DNA of 64,000 nt from an uncultured Oscillospiraceae bacterium (GCA_949841355.1 CATKZP010000013.1:22965-86964); one strand, 5' to 3'; positions 43,712-52,086 are shown, counted from the stretch's first letter. The notes: generated by a model not told the origin, from the sequence alone. Numbers and translations: made by a program.

Positions 43712-45094
43712 ATGCCTGATTTCTTTCCTCTCCCCGTGTTCGGCGGGGGCGCGCCGCTGTACGACCAGCTCTACCGCCACATCGCCGGGGCCATCCAGTC
43801 CGGAGCCCTCTCCCCCGGGGCGAAGCTGCCCTCCAAGCGGCGCATGTGCGCCCTCACCGGGGTGAGCATGAGCACGGTGGAGACCGCCTACTCCCTGCTG
43901 GCGGCGGAGGGCTACGTGCTCTCCAAGCCCCGCAGCGGCTACGTATGCGCCCGCCTGCTCCTCCCGGCTCCCGCCGCCCCGCCCCCCGTCCCGGAACCGC
44001 CCCCCAGCCCGGACCCGCCCCGGTGGGCCTATGACTGCTCCACCTCGGCGGTGGACACCTCCGCCTTTCCCTTCTCCTCCTGGGCCCGGATCACCAAGGA
44101 GGCGGTGTATGAGAACCCCGGCCTCCTCCAGCGGGGCCACCCCCAGGGGGACCAGCCCCTGCGCGCCGCCCTGGCCCAGCTGCTCTCCCAGTACCGGGGG
44201 GTGCGCTGCTCGCCGGAGCAGGTGGTGGTGGGGGCCGGGGCGGACTACCTGCTCTCCCTGCTGCTCCAGCTGCTGCCCGAGCAGCGCGCCATCGCCCTGG
44301 AGGACCCGGGCTACCCCGCGGCCTACGCCGCCGCCGCCCTCCACGGCCGGGAAGCCCTCCCCATCCCGGTGGACGGGGAGGGGATGGACCCGGACGCCCT
44401 GGCGGCGTCGGGGGCGGACCTGGCCTACGTCACCCCCTCCCACCAGTTCCCCCTGGGGGTGACCATGCCTGCCGGACGGCGCAGCCGGCTGCTCCACTGG
44501 GCGGCCGCCGCCCCGGGGCGCTTTCTCATCGAGGACGACTACGACAGCGAATTCCGCTACGCCTCCCGGCCCATCCCGGCCATGCAGGGGCTGGACCGGG
44601 CCGGGCGGGTGGTGTATATGGGCACCTTCTCCCGGTCCATCGCCCCCGCCATCCGGGTGGCGTACATGATCCTCCCTCCCCCGCTTCTGGACCGTTACCG
44701 CTCCACCTTTTCCCACGGGGCCTGCACCGTCTCCCGGTTCGAGCAGGAGAGCCTGCGCCGCTTTCTGGCCCAGGGGCTGTACGGGCGGCACCTGCGGCGC
44801 ACCGGCAACCTGTACCGCAGAAAATGCGCCCTGTTCACCGGGGCGCTGGCCCAGATCCCCGGCGCGGCCATCTCCGGCGCCCAGGCAGGGCTCCACTTTC
44901 TGCTCACCCTGCCCCGGTACCCCGAGGAGGAGCTGGTGGCCCGGGCGGCGGCGCGGTCCGTCCGGGTCCACCCCCTGAGCCGGTACTGCCACGCCGCTCC
45001 CCCCCTGCCCTCCACGGTGGTGCTGGGCTTCGCCGGGCTGGGGGAGGAGGCCCTCCAGCAGGCGGCGGACCTGCTGCGGGAGGGGTGGAGCTAG
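43712..45094 (+). CDS. MocR/PdxR-type regulator with aminotransferase domain, PLP lysine replaced
   Basis: A 460-residue GntR-HTH plus aminotransferase-fold regulator. The winged helix is at 10-80 (GAKLPSKRRMCALTGVSMSTVETAY). The class I aminotransferase domain runs from about 115 to the end, with DYDSEFRY. In MocR proteins the PLP Schiff-base lysine lies in a GTFSKS motif; here it is GTFSRS (codon CGG at 44632-44634, Arg), so covalent PLP binding is not expected. AAAGGAGG precedes the ATG at 43712. Divergent from the ECF S component across the 53-bp repeats. It may sense a ligand without a Schiff base or have lost effector response. Confidence 0.88.
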   Translation: MPDFFPLPVFGGGAPLYDQLYRHIAGAIQSGALSPGAKLPSKRRMCALTGVSMSTVETAYSLLAAEGYVLSKPRSGYVCARLLLPAPAAPPPVPEPPPSPDPPRWAYDCSTSAVDTSAFPFSSWARITKEAVYENPGLLQRGHPQGDQPLRAALAQLLSQYRGVRCSPEQVVVGAGADYLLSLLLQLLPEQRAIALEDPGYPAAYAAAALHGREALPIPVDGEGMDPDALAASGADLAYVTPSHQFPLGVTMPAGRRSRLLHWAAAAPGRFLIEDDYDSEFRYASRPIPAMQGLDRAGRVVYMGTFSRSIAPAIRVAYMILPPPLLDRYRSTFSHGACTVSRFEQESLRRFLAQGLYGRHLRRTGNLYRRKCALFTGALAQIPGAAISGAQAGLHFLLTLPRYPEEELVARAAARSVRVHPLSRYCHAAPPLPSTVVLGFAGLGEEALQQAADLLREGWS

Positions 45095-45100
45095 AACTTG

Positions 45101-45116
45101 TATTTCACGTGAAACA
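45101..45116. other. parS: second parS-type site (one mismatch)
   Basis: TATTTCACGTGAAACA, one base different from the consensus, 12.9 kb from the first site. It lies between the MocR stop and the MerR promoter. Confidence 0.8.
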
Positions 45117-45131
45117 TTTTTGAAAAACCCC

Positions 45132-45162
45132 TTGACTCTCCCGTAACGTCATGGGTTAGTCT
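45132..45162 (+). promoter_or_regulatory. MerR-type promoter and operator
   Basis: TTGACT and TAGTCT are separated by 19 bases, the long spacer typical of MerR-activated promoters. An imperfect palindrome (GACTnnCCCnTnAC and its reverse, 45134-45161) fills the spacer. The gene is therefore likely autoregulated. Confidence 0.75.
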
Positions 45163-45182
45163 ATCCCCAGGAGGTGAGAGGG

Positions 45183-45917
45183 ATGCGGTATTCCGTGAGC
45201 CAGGCGGCGCGGCTGGCGGGGGTCAGCGTGCGCACGCTGCGCTGGTACGACCAGATCGGGCTGCTCAAGCCCACCGAAGTCACCCCGGCCGGGTACCGGT
45301 TTTACGGCGACGGGGCCATGGCGGTCTTACAGCAGATTTTGTTCTACCGGGAGCTGGGGGTGCCGCTGGAGCAGATCGGGCGCATCCTGTCCGCCCCGGA
45401 CCACGACCGGGCTGAGGCGCTGCAAAAGCACCGGACCCTGCTGCTGATGAAGCGGCAGCGGCTGGACGACATGCTCCGGCTGGTGGATCAGACCATAGGA
45501 GGGAATATTATGTACGACGAGAGACCCAAGCCCACCCAGTCCGACTGGGAGGCGGTGAGAAACCAGTACGCCCAGGAGGCGGCGGACCGCTGGGGCAATA
45601 CCGAGGCGTTCCTGGAGAGCCGGGAAAAGCACGCCGCCTACACCCCGGACCAGGAGACGGCCATCCGGGCGGAGATGGAGGAGATTTTCGCCGCCTTCGG
45701 CCAATGCGGCGACCCGGAGGGCGCGGAGGCCCAGGCCCTGGTGCGCCGCTGGCAGGACCATATCACCAGGTACCACTACCGCTGCACCGACGCGATTCTG
45801 GCCTGCCTGGGGCAGATGTACGCCGGAGACCCCCGGTTCCAGCAGAATCTGGACCAGTACGGCCCCGGCACCGCCCAGAAAATGAGCGCCGCCATCGCCG
45901 CGTACTGCAAGGCGTGA
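45183..45917 (+). CDS. MerR-family regulator with TipAS-type domain
   Basis: A 244-residue regulator. The MerR winged helix is at 1-70 (YSVSQAARLAGVSVRTLRWYDQIGLL), then a coiled-coil dimerisation helix (KHRTLLLMKRQRLDDMLRLVDQTI) and a C-terminal TipAS-like domain (about 110-244), which in TipA-type proteins binds thiopeptide or other antibiotics. AGGAGG is eight bases before the ATG at 45183. No efflux gene is adjacent, so the target may be its own promoter. Confidence 0.88.
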   Translation: MRYSVSQAARLAGVSVRTLRWYDQIGLLKPTEVTPAGYRFYGDGAMAVLQQILFYRELGVPLEQIGRILSAPDHDRAEALQKHRTLLLMKRQRLDDMLRLVDQTIGGNIMYDERPKPTQSDWEAVRNQYAQEAADRWGNTEAFLESREKHAAYTPDQETAIRAEMEEIFAAFGQCGDPEGAEAQALVRRWQDHITRYHYRCTDAILACLGQMYAGDPRFQQNLDQYGPGTAQKMSAAIAAYCKA

Positions 45918-45924
45918 GAGACGC

Positions 45925-45960
45925 AAAACCCCCGGACGCTCCACCGTCCGGGGGTTTTAT
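45925..45960. terminator. bidirectional terminator between MerR and queT genes
   Basis: AAAACCCCCGGACG pairs with CGTCCGGGGGTTTT around six bases; it serves both converging genes. Confidence 0.9.
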
Positions 45961-45968
45961 CTATTTTG

Positions 45969-46499
45969 TCAGGACGCGGGAACCTGGGCCTGGGGCCGCA
46001 GGGCGGGCTTCAGCACGCTGATCCTGGGCAGCAGCTTGAGAAGCGGCGTGCCCAGTACATAGCATACCGCCGCCTCGGCGGGGAGAAAGGTGAGGGCGTT
46101 CCAGCCGCAGGCCACCCAAAAGGCGGTGTTCACCGCTCCCACATCCGTCCACGCCCACATGGGGGCCAGGATGAGGGCGTTGACCAAAATGGGGGGCAGG
46201 GCCGCCAGATACCACTTGGGCATCCTCATGGTGAGCCAGGCGGCGATAGCGGTGGCCAGGGTGCCGAACAGCCAGTCCAGCGGGCCGTAGGGGGAGAGCA
46301 GGTTGGTGAGAAGGCACCCCACCGCCAGCCCCGGCGCGGCGGCGGGGAACAGGAAGGGCAGGACGGTGAGGGCCTCGGCAAAGCGGAACTGGACCACGCC
46401 GAAGGTCAGGCCAAAGATGTTGGCGAAATAGCCCATTACGGCGTAGAGCGCCGCCACCATGGCGGCAATGGTCAGGTCACGGACGGAAAATCTGCGCAT
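45969..46499 (-). CDS. queT: QueT-type transporter, queuosine precursor uptake
   Basis: A 176-residue membrane protein of the QueT family, an ECF S-component-like carrier for queuosine precursors. The N-terminal RDLTIAAMVAALYAVMGYF and the QFRFAEALTVLPFLFPAAAPGLAVGCL block are typical; about six membrane helices. The ATG at 46499 has GGAGG upstream. Further in-frame sequence upstream belongs to the structured leader and is not coding. Confidence 0.87.
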   Translation of the reverse strand: MRRFSVRDLTIAAMVAALYAVMGYFANIFGLTFGVVQFRFAEALTVLPFLFPAAAPGLAVGCLLTNLLSPYGPLDWLFGTLATAIAAWLTMRMPKWYLAALPPILVNALILAPMWAWTDVGAVNTAFWVACGWNALTFLPAEAAVCYVLGTPLLKLLPRISVLKPALRPQAQVPAS

Positions 46500-46641
46500 A
46501 AAAATACCTCCAGCAAAATATTTAGAGTGCCAGCGCATTGGCACAGCGGCGGGCGTTCCTTCCGGGCGGGAACGCGCTCTCCCGCCCGCGGCTCTCTGCC
46601 CGCCGGTTGGACCGATGTGGAGGTCGGTCAAGGCTATTTTA
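46500..46641 (-). promoter_or_regulatory. structured leader of queT, candidate preQ1-class riboswitch
   Basis: A -10 box TAAAAT (46636-46641 on the minus strand) is followed by about 130 bases with a GACCGA/TCGGTC hairpin, a two-part stem (CGGCGGGC/GCCCGCCG around GGGCGGGA/TCCCGCCC) and a GTGCCA/TGGCAC hairpin near the ribosome binding site. QueT genes in this group of bacteria are known to be controlled by preQ1 riboswitches, including the class III type. I cannot match the class consensus from memory. Confidence 0.4.
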
Positions 46642-46721
46642 CCACACCGCCCCGCCGGTGTATAGAAAAACTTTTCTCCCTCGGGCTGGAAAAAAGATTC
46701 GTCATTTTCCTCAAATAACCG

Positions 46722-46750
46722 TTGCCAAATGCCGGGATTTATTGTATACT
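46722..46750 (+). promoter_or_regulatory. promoter of the EF-G-like gene
   Basis: TTGCCA, 17 bases, TATACT. The leader contains CGTTAGTG (46754-46761) and CACTAATCG (46789-46797), which can form a hairpin just before the ribosome binding site. Confidence 0.8.
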
Positions 46751-46815
46751 TATCGTTAGTGACGCTTTGGCCGAGCCTTGGCCCGAGCACTAATCGTTAA
46801 GGAGTGGAAACAATT

Positions 46816-48885
46816 ATGAGCTATTCTCCCCACAATATCCGCAACATCTGCCTGCTGGGCCATGGCGGCAACGGCAAGACCACCCTGGTTGAGAGCTTCC
46901 TGCGCATGACCGGTGTCATCGACCGTCTGGGCAAGACCACCGACGGCAACACCGTTTGCGATTACGACCCCGAGGAGATCAAGCGCCAGATCTCCATTTC
47001 CGCCGCCGTGGCCCCCGTGGAGTATAACGGCTGCAAAATCAACGTGCTGGACGCCCCCGGCAATTTCGACTTCGCCGGCGAGGTGGCCGAGTGCCTGTCC
47101 GTGGCCGACGCGGGCGTGCTGGTGTGCGCCGCCAAGGGCGGGCTGTCCGTGGGCACCGAGCGCGCCTGGCGGCAGCTGGACGAGCGCAAGCTGCCCCGCA
47201 TCGTCTACATCTCCAAAATGGACGAGGATAACATCGACTTCAACTCCGCCTTCGACACCCTGCGCGAGTGCTTCGGCAAGAGCGTGGCCCCCCTGGTGGT
47301 CCCCATCTGGGACGACAACAAGAAGGTCACCGGCGTGGTGGACGTGATCCACAAGCGCGCCTTCGAGCCCGCCGGAAACAAGCGCAAGGAAATTCCCATC
47401 CCCGAGGACAAGGTGTCCGTCATCGACGAGATCTATGACCAGCTCATGGAATCCGTGGCCGAGACCAGCGAGGAGTTCATGGAGAAGTTCTTCTCCGGCG
47501 AGAGCTTTACCTACGCCGAGATCATGCAGGGCCTGCGCTCCGGCGTGCGGGACTGCACCCTGGTCCCCGTGGTGTGCGGCTCCTCCCTCACCGGCCTGGG
47601 CACGCTGATGCTGCTGGACTTCATCGTGGACCTGCTGCCCAACCCCCTGGAGGGCGTCCCCGCCGCCTCCACCAACAAGGACGGCGAGCACGAGGACTTC
47701 ATCGTCTCCCAGGGCGCGGTGCCCGCCGCCTTCGTGTTCAAAACCGTGGCCGACCAGTACGGCAAGTTCTCCTTCGTCAAGGTCATCTCCGGCAGCCTCA
47801 CCTCCGACCTCACCCTGGTGAACGCCACCTCCGGCCAGAATGAAAAGCTGGGCCGCCTCTACGTCATGAAGGGCAAGAAGAGCGAGGAGGTCAAGGAGCT
47901 GGGCTGCGGCGACATCGGCGCCATCGGCAAAATGGAGCGCATCAAGACCGGCGACACCCTGTGCGACCAGCGCAAGTTCGTCAAGCTGGACCCCATCCCC
48001 TTCGCGGAGCCTAACTTCTCCCGGGCCATCGCCCCCAAGGTCCGCGGCCAGGAGGACAAGATCGCCGCCGGCCTGGGCCGCCTCAACGAGGAGGACCCCA
48101 CCTTCAGCGTGCTCAACAACGCCGAGACCCACCAGATGGTGGTCACCGCCGCCGGCGATATCCAGATGGACGTGCTGGTGAACAAGCTCAAGAGCCGCTT
48201 CAACGTGGAGGTGGAGCTGTCCGAGCCCCGGGTGGCCTACCGCGAGAAGATCCGCAAGCCGGTGTCCAAGCAGGGCCGCCACAAGAAGCAGACCGGCGGC
48301 TCCGGCCAGTTCGGAGACGTGTGGATTCGCTTCGAGCCCTGCGACAGCGAGTCCCTGGAGTTCTGCGAGGAGGTCGTGGGCGGCGCGGTGCCCAAGAACT
48401 TCTTCCCCGCCGTGGAAAAGGGCCTGCGGGAAGCCTGCGTCCACGGCGTGCTGGCGGGCTACCCCATGGTGAACCTGAAGGCCACCCTGTACGACGGGTC
48501 CTACCACCCGGTGGACTCCTCTGAAATCGCCTTTAAGACCGCCGCCCAGCTGTCCTACAAGGCCGCTCTGCCCGAGGCGTCCCCCGTGCTGCTGGAGCCG
48601 GTGGTGGAGCTGAAGGTCACTGTGCCCGACAACTACATGGGCGACGTGCTGGGCGACCTGAACAAGCGCCGCGGCCGCGTCATGGACATGCAGCCCATCG
48701 GCGGCGGCCAACAGACCATCACCGCCGAGGCCCCCATGGCCGAGATGATGACCTACGCCATCGACCTGCGGGCCATGACCCAGTCTCGCGGCTCCTACGT
48801 GCAGCACTTCGTGCGCTACGAGGAGTGCCCCGGCCCCGCCCAGGAGAAGGCCATCGCCGCGGCCAAGGCCATGGCGGAGGAATAA
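46816..48885 (+). CDS. elongation factor G-like translation GTPase
   Basis: A 689-residue EF-G family protein, distinct from the main fusA product. G1 is GHGGNGKTTL rather than the AHIDAGKTT of EF-G, G3 is DAPGNFDF (in place of DTPGH), and G4 is reduced to SKMD. Domains II to V follow, with YREKIRKPV and the domain IV block QFGDVWIRFEPC, ending in EF-G domain V. Such EF-G-like proteins are common in Clostridia; the role is uncertain, perhaps ribosome recycling or a stress-related step. The ATG at 46816 (MSYSPHNIRN) fits the upstream AAGGAG. Confidence 0.88.
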   Translation: MSYSPHNIRNICLLGHGGNGKTTLVESFLRMTGVIDRLGKTTDGNTVCDYDPEEIKRQISISAAVAPVEYNGCKINVLDAPGNFDFAGEVAECLSVADAGVLVCAAKGGLSVGTERAWRQLDERKLPRIVYISKMDEDNIDFNSAFDTLRECFGKSVAPLVVPIWDDNKKVTGVVDVIHKRAFEPAGNKRKEIPIPEDKVSVIDEIYDQLMESVAETSEEFMEKFFSGESFTYAEIMQGLRSGVRDCTLVPVVCGSSLTGLGTLMLLDFIVDLLPNPLEGVPAASTNKDGEHEDFIVSQGAVPAAFVFKTVADQYGKFSFVKVISGSLTSDLTLVNATSGQNEKLGRLYVMKGKKSEEVKELGCGDIGAIGKMERIKTGDTLCDQRKFVKLDPIPFAEPNFSRAIAPKVRGQEDKIAAGLGRLNEEDPTFSVLNNAETHQMVVTAAGDIQMDVLVNKLKSRFNVEVELSEPRVAYREKIRKPVSKQGRHKKQTGGSGQFGDVWIRFEPCDSESLEFCEEVVGGAVPKNFFPAVEKGLREACVHGVLAGYPMVNLKATLYDGSYHPVDSSEIAFKTAAQLSYKAALPEASPVLLEPVVELKVTVPDNYMGDVLGDLNKRRGRVMDMQPIGGGQQTITAEAPMAEMMTYAIDLRAMTQSRGSYVQHFVRYEECPGPAQEKAIAAAKAMAEE

Positions 48886-48900
48886 GCCAAACGCTGATAA

Positions 48901-48932
48901 AAGGGGGACGCTCTGGGAGCGTCCCCCTTCCC
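48901..48932 (+). terminator. terminator after the EF-G-like gene
   Basis: AAGGGGGACGCTC pairs perfectly with GAGCGTCCCCCTT around TGG. Confidence 0.8.
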
Positions 48933-48958
48933 CTATCATCATATTTGTGGAGGCGGCA

Positions 48959-49039
48959 ATGAAATACCTGGGTACCCTCATCGCCGTGGGCGATATTCAA
49001 TCCTGCCTGGACCCCCAGGGCCACGCCGGAGAGGAGTGA
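48959..49039 (+). pseudogene. 26-codon remnant of a VOC-family (glyoxalase) gene
   Basis: A short frame starting MKYLGTLIAVGDIQSCLD, matching the N-terminal strand of small VOC/glyoxalase proteins, which then breaks off into QGHAGEE and a stop. It has its own GGAGG ribosome binding site. The Nudix gene starts 6 bases later, so it may now act as a translated leader. Confidence 0.55.
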
Positions 49040-49044
49040 CGGAC

Positions 49045-49665
49045 ATGGAACGAAATGAACGCTGGCTGGACTGGGCCGTGGAGCTGCAAAGCCTGGCCCA
49101 GGCCGGGCTGGCCTACGGCAAAGACCCCTATGACCGGGAGCGCTATGCGCGCATCCGGGAGATTTCCGCCGAGATTCTGGCCCATATGGCGGAGATTCCC
49201 TTGGAAAAGGTCCGGGATCTGTTCTGTAACGAGGCTGGCTACCAGACCCCCAAGCTGGACACCCGGGCCGCCATCTTTCAGGGGGACAAGATCCTGCTGG
49301 TCCGGGAAAACAACGGCACGTGGTCCCTGCCCGGCGGGTGGTGCGACGTGAACGTCTCCGTGGCGGAGAACACCGTGAAGGAGGTCCGGGAGGAGGCGGG
49401 GCTGGAGGTCACCGCCGACCGGATCATCGCCGTCCAGGACTGGAGCCGCCACAATGTCCGCAACCACGCCTACGGCGTCTGCAAGGTGTTCTTCCTATGC
49501 TCTGTCACCGGCGGGCGCTTTGAGCCCAATATTGAAACCACGGAATCCCGCTGCTTCGCCCTGGACGAGCTGCCGGAATTGGCGGAGGAAAAGAACACCC
49601 AGGAGCAGATCAAAATGTGCTTCGCCGCCCGGGCCGCGGAGCATTGGACCACCCTGTTCGACTGA
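49045..49665 (+). CDS. Nudix hydrolase with Nudix_N domain
   Basis: A 206-residue Nudix hydrolase. The N-terminal helical domain WLDWAVELQSLAQAGLAY followed by YDRERYARIREI is the Nudix_N type. The Nudix box runs from PGGWCDVNVSVAENTVKEV to REEAGL with the metal-binding glutamates present. Relatives split ADP-ribose or CDP-choline-like substrates. The ATG at 49045 is preferred; an in-frame GTG at 49036 overlaps the remnant's stop. Confidence 0.9.
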   Translation: MERNERWLDWAVELQSLAQAGLAYGKDPYDRERYARIREISAEILAHMAEIPLEKVRDLFCNEAGYQTPKLDTRAAIFQGDKILLVRENNGTWSLPGGWCDVNVSVAENTVKEVREEAGLEVTADRIIAVQDWSRHNVRNHAYGVCKVFFLCSVTGGRFEPNIETTESRCFALDELPELAEEKNTQEQIKMCFAARAAEHWTTLFD

Positions 49666-49699
49666 AACGGACCCGCCCCCACCGGGGCGGGCCCGTTTT
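49666..49699. terminator. terminator after the Nudix gene
   Basis: AACGGACCCGCCCC pairs with GGGGCGGGCCCGTT around four bases (one mismatch), then TT. It faces the converging nitrilase-fold gene. Confidence 0.82.
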
Positions 49700-49711
49700 C
49701 ATCCGCCCCGC

Positions 49712-50419
49712 TCAGACCTGCACAGACAGGATTCCCTCCCTGTCGTAGGGCAGCTTTTGCTCCACCGCCCCATCCACGAAGCAGAACGCCCCGCCGTGGG
49801 AGACGGGCTCCCGGGAAATAGAGTTCACCATCAGCGTCCGGCGGGCCGCCAGCCGGGCCTGGGCCGCGTACTGTGCCTCATATCCCTGCCACTCGTCCAG
49901 GCTGAAGCTCACATAGACCGGCCAGATCAGCAGCCCGTCCGTCCGGAAGCGCTCCGGATAGTCCCACAGGTCGCCGCACAGCGCGATCTTGACGGGCACG
50001 CCGCAGAAGGCAAAGCCGCCGGTGCAGGCGCCCTCCCGATAGTGGCCGTCCGTGACGGTATACTCCTTCCATCCCTTCGAGATCCTCCGGTAGTTGTGCG
50101 CCAGCTGCCCGTCCGCCATGACCGCGCAGGACGAATAGAGGCCGTCCCCGTCCCGTTCCAGGTACCCGAGCAGCACGCCGGTCCCATACTCCCGCGTCAT
50201 CCCGCACAGCCGCTCCATGACCTCCGAGCCGGCGGAAACCGCAATGTCCTTGTCCCGCTCATAGTCCCAGCTCAGCGCGTCGAAGCCCTGGAGGAAGGTC
50301 TCCCCAAAGCACAGCAGGTCCACCCCGCCCCCCGCGGATTGCAGCGCTCGTTCGATTTGGGACAGGTTGAAGGGCACATCATTGTTTCGGAACTCATAGC
50401 AGGCCAAGCCAATCTTCAC
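49712..50419 (-). CDS. carbon-nitrogen hydrolase (nitrilase superfamily)
   Basis: A 235-residue single-domain nitrilase-fold enzyme, an amidase or related. The catalytic triad is visible: Glu in CFGETFLQGFD, Lys in RRISKGWKEY and Cys in ALCGDLWDYPE. The substrate is unknown. It starts with GTG at 50419 with GGAGGG upstream. It is on the same strand as spmA-spmB, 57 bases downstream of spmB, so it could be part of that sporulation unit. Confidence 0.87.
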   Translation of the reverse strand: MKIGLACYEFRNNDVPFNLSQIERALQSAGGGVDLLCFGETFLQGFDALSWDYERDKDIAVSAGSEVMERLCGMTREYGTGVLLGYLERDGDGLYSSCAVMADGQLAHNYRRISKGWKEYTVTDGHYREGACTGGFAFCGVPVKIALCGDLWDYPERFRTDGLLIWPVYVSFSLDEWQGYEAQYAAQARLAARRTLMVNSISREPVSHGGAFCFVDGAVEQKLPYDREGILSVQV

Positions 50420-50476
50420 GGCGCATCCCTCCGATCAGCTTCATTTTATCATACGCAGTCCACTGGCGCAAGCGGG

Positions 50477-50995
50477 CTAAAACAGCAGCCGCACCGCCCA
50501 GGAGGCCGCCAGAAACCCGGCGATGTCCGCGCACAGCGCCGCCGGGACCGCATAGCGGGTCTTGCCCACCTTGGCCGCGCCGAAATAGACCGCGATGGTG
50601 TAAAAGGTGGTCTCGGTGGAGCCCAGCATCACCGCCGCCGTCCGGCCCACCAGGGAGTCGGGGCCGTAGGTCTCAATGAGCTCCGCCCCCACGCCCAGGG
50701 CGGCGGAGCCGCTCACGGGGCGCACCAGCAGAAGGCCGATGGTCTCCGCCGGAATGCCCACCGCCGTGAGCAGCGGCCCCACCGCCTCCCCCAGCAGCTC
50801 CAGCGCCCCGGAGGCGCGCAACATATACACCGCCGTCAGCAGCCCGATGAGGGGCGGCATGATGCGCAGGGACACCTTCAGCCCCTTCTCCGCTCCGTCG
50901 GTGAGGGCGCCCCACAGGTCCACCCCCTTGTAAAGCCCCCACAGCGCCGCCGCCAGCATGAGAAAGGGCACCAGCATGGTGAACATCAGCTCCAT
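50477..50995 (-). CDS. spmB: spore maturation protein B
   Basis: A 172-residue membrane protein of the SpmB family, needed with SpmA for dehydration of the spore core in Bacillus and Clostridium. The conserved nucleoside-recognition (Gate-like) region LLVRPVSGSAALG and MLGSTETTFYTIAVYFG are present. It starts 3 bases after spmA. Transcription would be in the mother cell or forespore during sporulation. Confidence 0.93.
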   Translation of the reverse strand: MELMFTMLVPFLMLAAALWGLYKGVDLWGALTDGAEKGLKVSLRIMPPLIGLLTAVYMLRASGALELLGEAVGPLLTAVGIPAETIGLLLVRPVSGSAALGVGAELIETYGPDSLVGRTAAVMLGSTETTFYTIAVYFGAAKVGKTRYAVPAALCADIAGFLAASWAVRLLF

Positions 50996-50998
50996 GGG

Positions 50999-51574
50999 CT
51001 ACCTCCAAACGCGGGCAAGCAGCTTGGCTGCCGTCACCCCCACCGCCACCGATACCGCCGACGCTAGCCACACCGCCGGGAGTATGTCAAAGGGATTGGC
51101 GCTCCCCGCCGCCGCGCGCAGGGAGGCCACCGTGGTGGGGATGAGCTGGAGGGACGCCGTATTGCACACCACCAGCATACAAAGCCCGTCGGAGGCCACG
51201 CCCGGGGTGCGCTGGGCCATCAGCCGCGCCGCCTCCAGCCCCAGCGGGGTGGCGGCGTTCCCCAGCCCCAGCAGATTGGCGGACAGATTGGCGCTCACCG
51301 CGTCCATCACCTTTCCATCTTTGGAAAAATCCTGGTACAGCCTTTTGATGACCGGGCGCAGCAGCCGCGACAGCCCCCGGGCAATGCCGGAGCGCTCCAT
51401 CACCTCCATCACGCCCATCCAGAGGCACAGCACGCCCATCATGGACAGGCACAGCTCCACCCCCGCCGCAGCCCCGTCCAGCGCCCCTTTTGCCACCGCG
51501 CCGCCGTTTCCCGTGGCCAGGCCGCACAAAATGGCCGCGCCCACCATCGCCGTCCAGATCAGCGACATCGCCAT
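50999..51574 (-). CDS. spmA: spore maturation protein A
   Basis: A 191-residue membrane protein of the SpmA family, partner of SpmB. The motif NLSANLLGLGNAATPLGLEA and the N-terminal GALDGAAAGVELCLSMMG with several membrane helices are typical. AAAGGAGGG precedes the ATG. Upstream on the minus strand, GAATT and a TATATATA tract about 15 bases apart could be a sporulation sigma factor promoter, but this is weak. Confidence 0.93.
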   Translation of the reverse strand: MAMSLIWTAMVGAAILCGLATGNGGAVAKGALDGAAAGVELCLSMMGVLCLWMGVMEVMERSGIARGLSRLLRPVIKRLYQDFSKDGKVMDAVSANLSANLLGLGNAATPLGLEAARLMAQRTPGVASDGLCMLVVCNTASLQLIPTTVASLRAAAGSANPFDILPAVWLASAVSVAVGVTAAKLLARVWR

Positions 51575-51704
51575 ATATCGGTCCCTCCTTTGCTCGTCCC
51601 CCTATATATACGGCAGTGCGTACAAATTCATGTCCCAGGAAAAGGGCGCAGTTACATCATTCGACAGAGTTCCCAATAATTATGGATTTTCCCCAAATTT
51701 TTGA

Positions 51705-51732
51705 TTGACAAAGTTATACGTTGTGTTATAAT
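51705..51732 (+). promoter_or_regulatory. promoter of the AbrB-type regulator
   Basis: TTGACA, 16 bases, TATAAT; both boxes are consensus. Confidence 0.85.
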
Positions 51733-51790
51733 AAAAGTGTAGTGTGAGTTGTAAAAAAATTCATGCCATGGCGCAAGGAGGACACCCCAA

Positions 51791-52033
51791 ATGAAAGCAA
51801 CCGGAATCGTTCGAAAAGTCGATGAGCTGGGGCGCATCGTATTGCCGATCGAGCTGCGCCGCACCCTGGACATCGCAGAGCGCGACCCCCTGGAAATTTA
51901 CGTCGACGGGCCTTCCATCATCCTGAACAAGTACCAGCCCGCTTGTATCTTCTGTGGGGATTCCCGCGAGATCACTTCCTTCAAGGGGAAAAATGTTTGC
52001 GTGAGCTGTCTGAAAGATCTGGGCAGCAAATAA
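51791..52033 (+). CDS. AbrB-type transition-state regulator
   Basis: An 80-residue DNA-binding protein. The N-terminal swapped-hairpin domain is TGIVRKVDELGRIVLPIELRRTL, and the C-terminal part has two CxxC pairs (CIFCG and CVSCL) that probably bind zinc. Relatives (AbrB, Abh, SpoVT group) control sporulation, biofilm and antibiotic genes. It lies alone behind a strong promoter, opposite spmA, with AAGGAGG before the ATG. Confidence 0.92.
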   Translation: MKATGIVRKVDELGRIVLPIELRRTLDIAERDPLEIYVDGPSIILNKYQPACIFCGDSREITSFKGKNVCVSCLKDLGSK

Positions 52034-52058
52034 TTCCCCGTCGCTCTACAGCTGTGAG

Positions 52059-52086
52059 AAAAGCCGCCGGTGAGGCGGCTTTTTTA
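52059..52086 (+). terminator. terminator after the AbrB-type gene
   Basis: AAAAGCCGCC pairs with GGCGGCTTTT around five bases, then TT. From here to 52240 I see no gene, only AT-rich sequence. Confidence 0.88.

Noticed and set aside
46756..48981. 741-codon minus-strand frame opposite the EF-G-like gene
   Set aside because: Same shadow effect; biased composition and no family resemblance.
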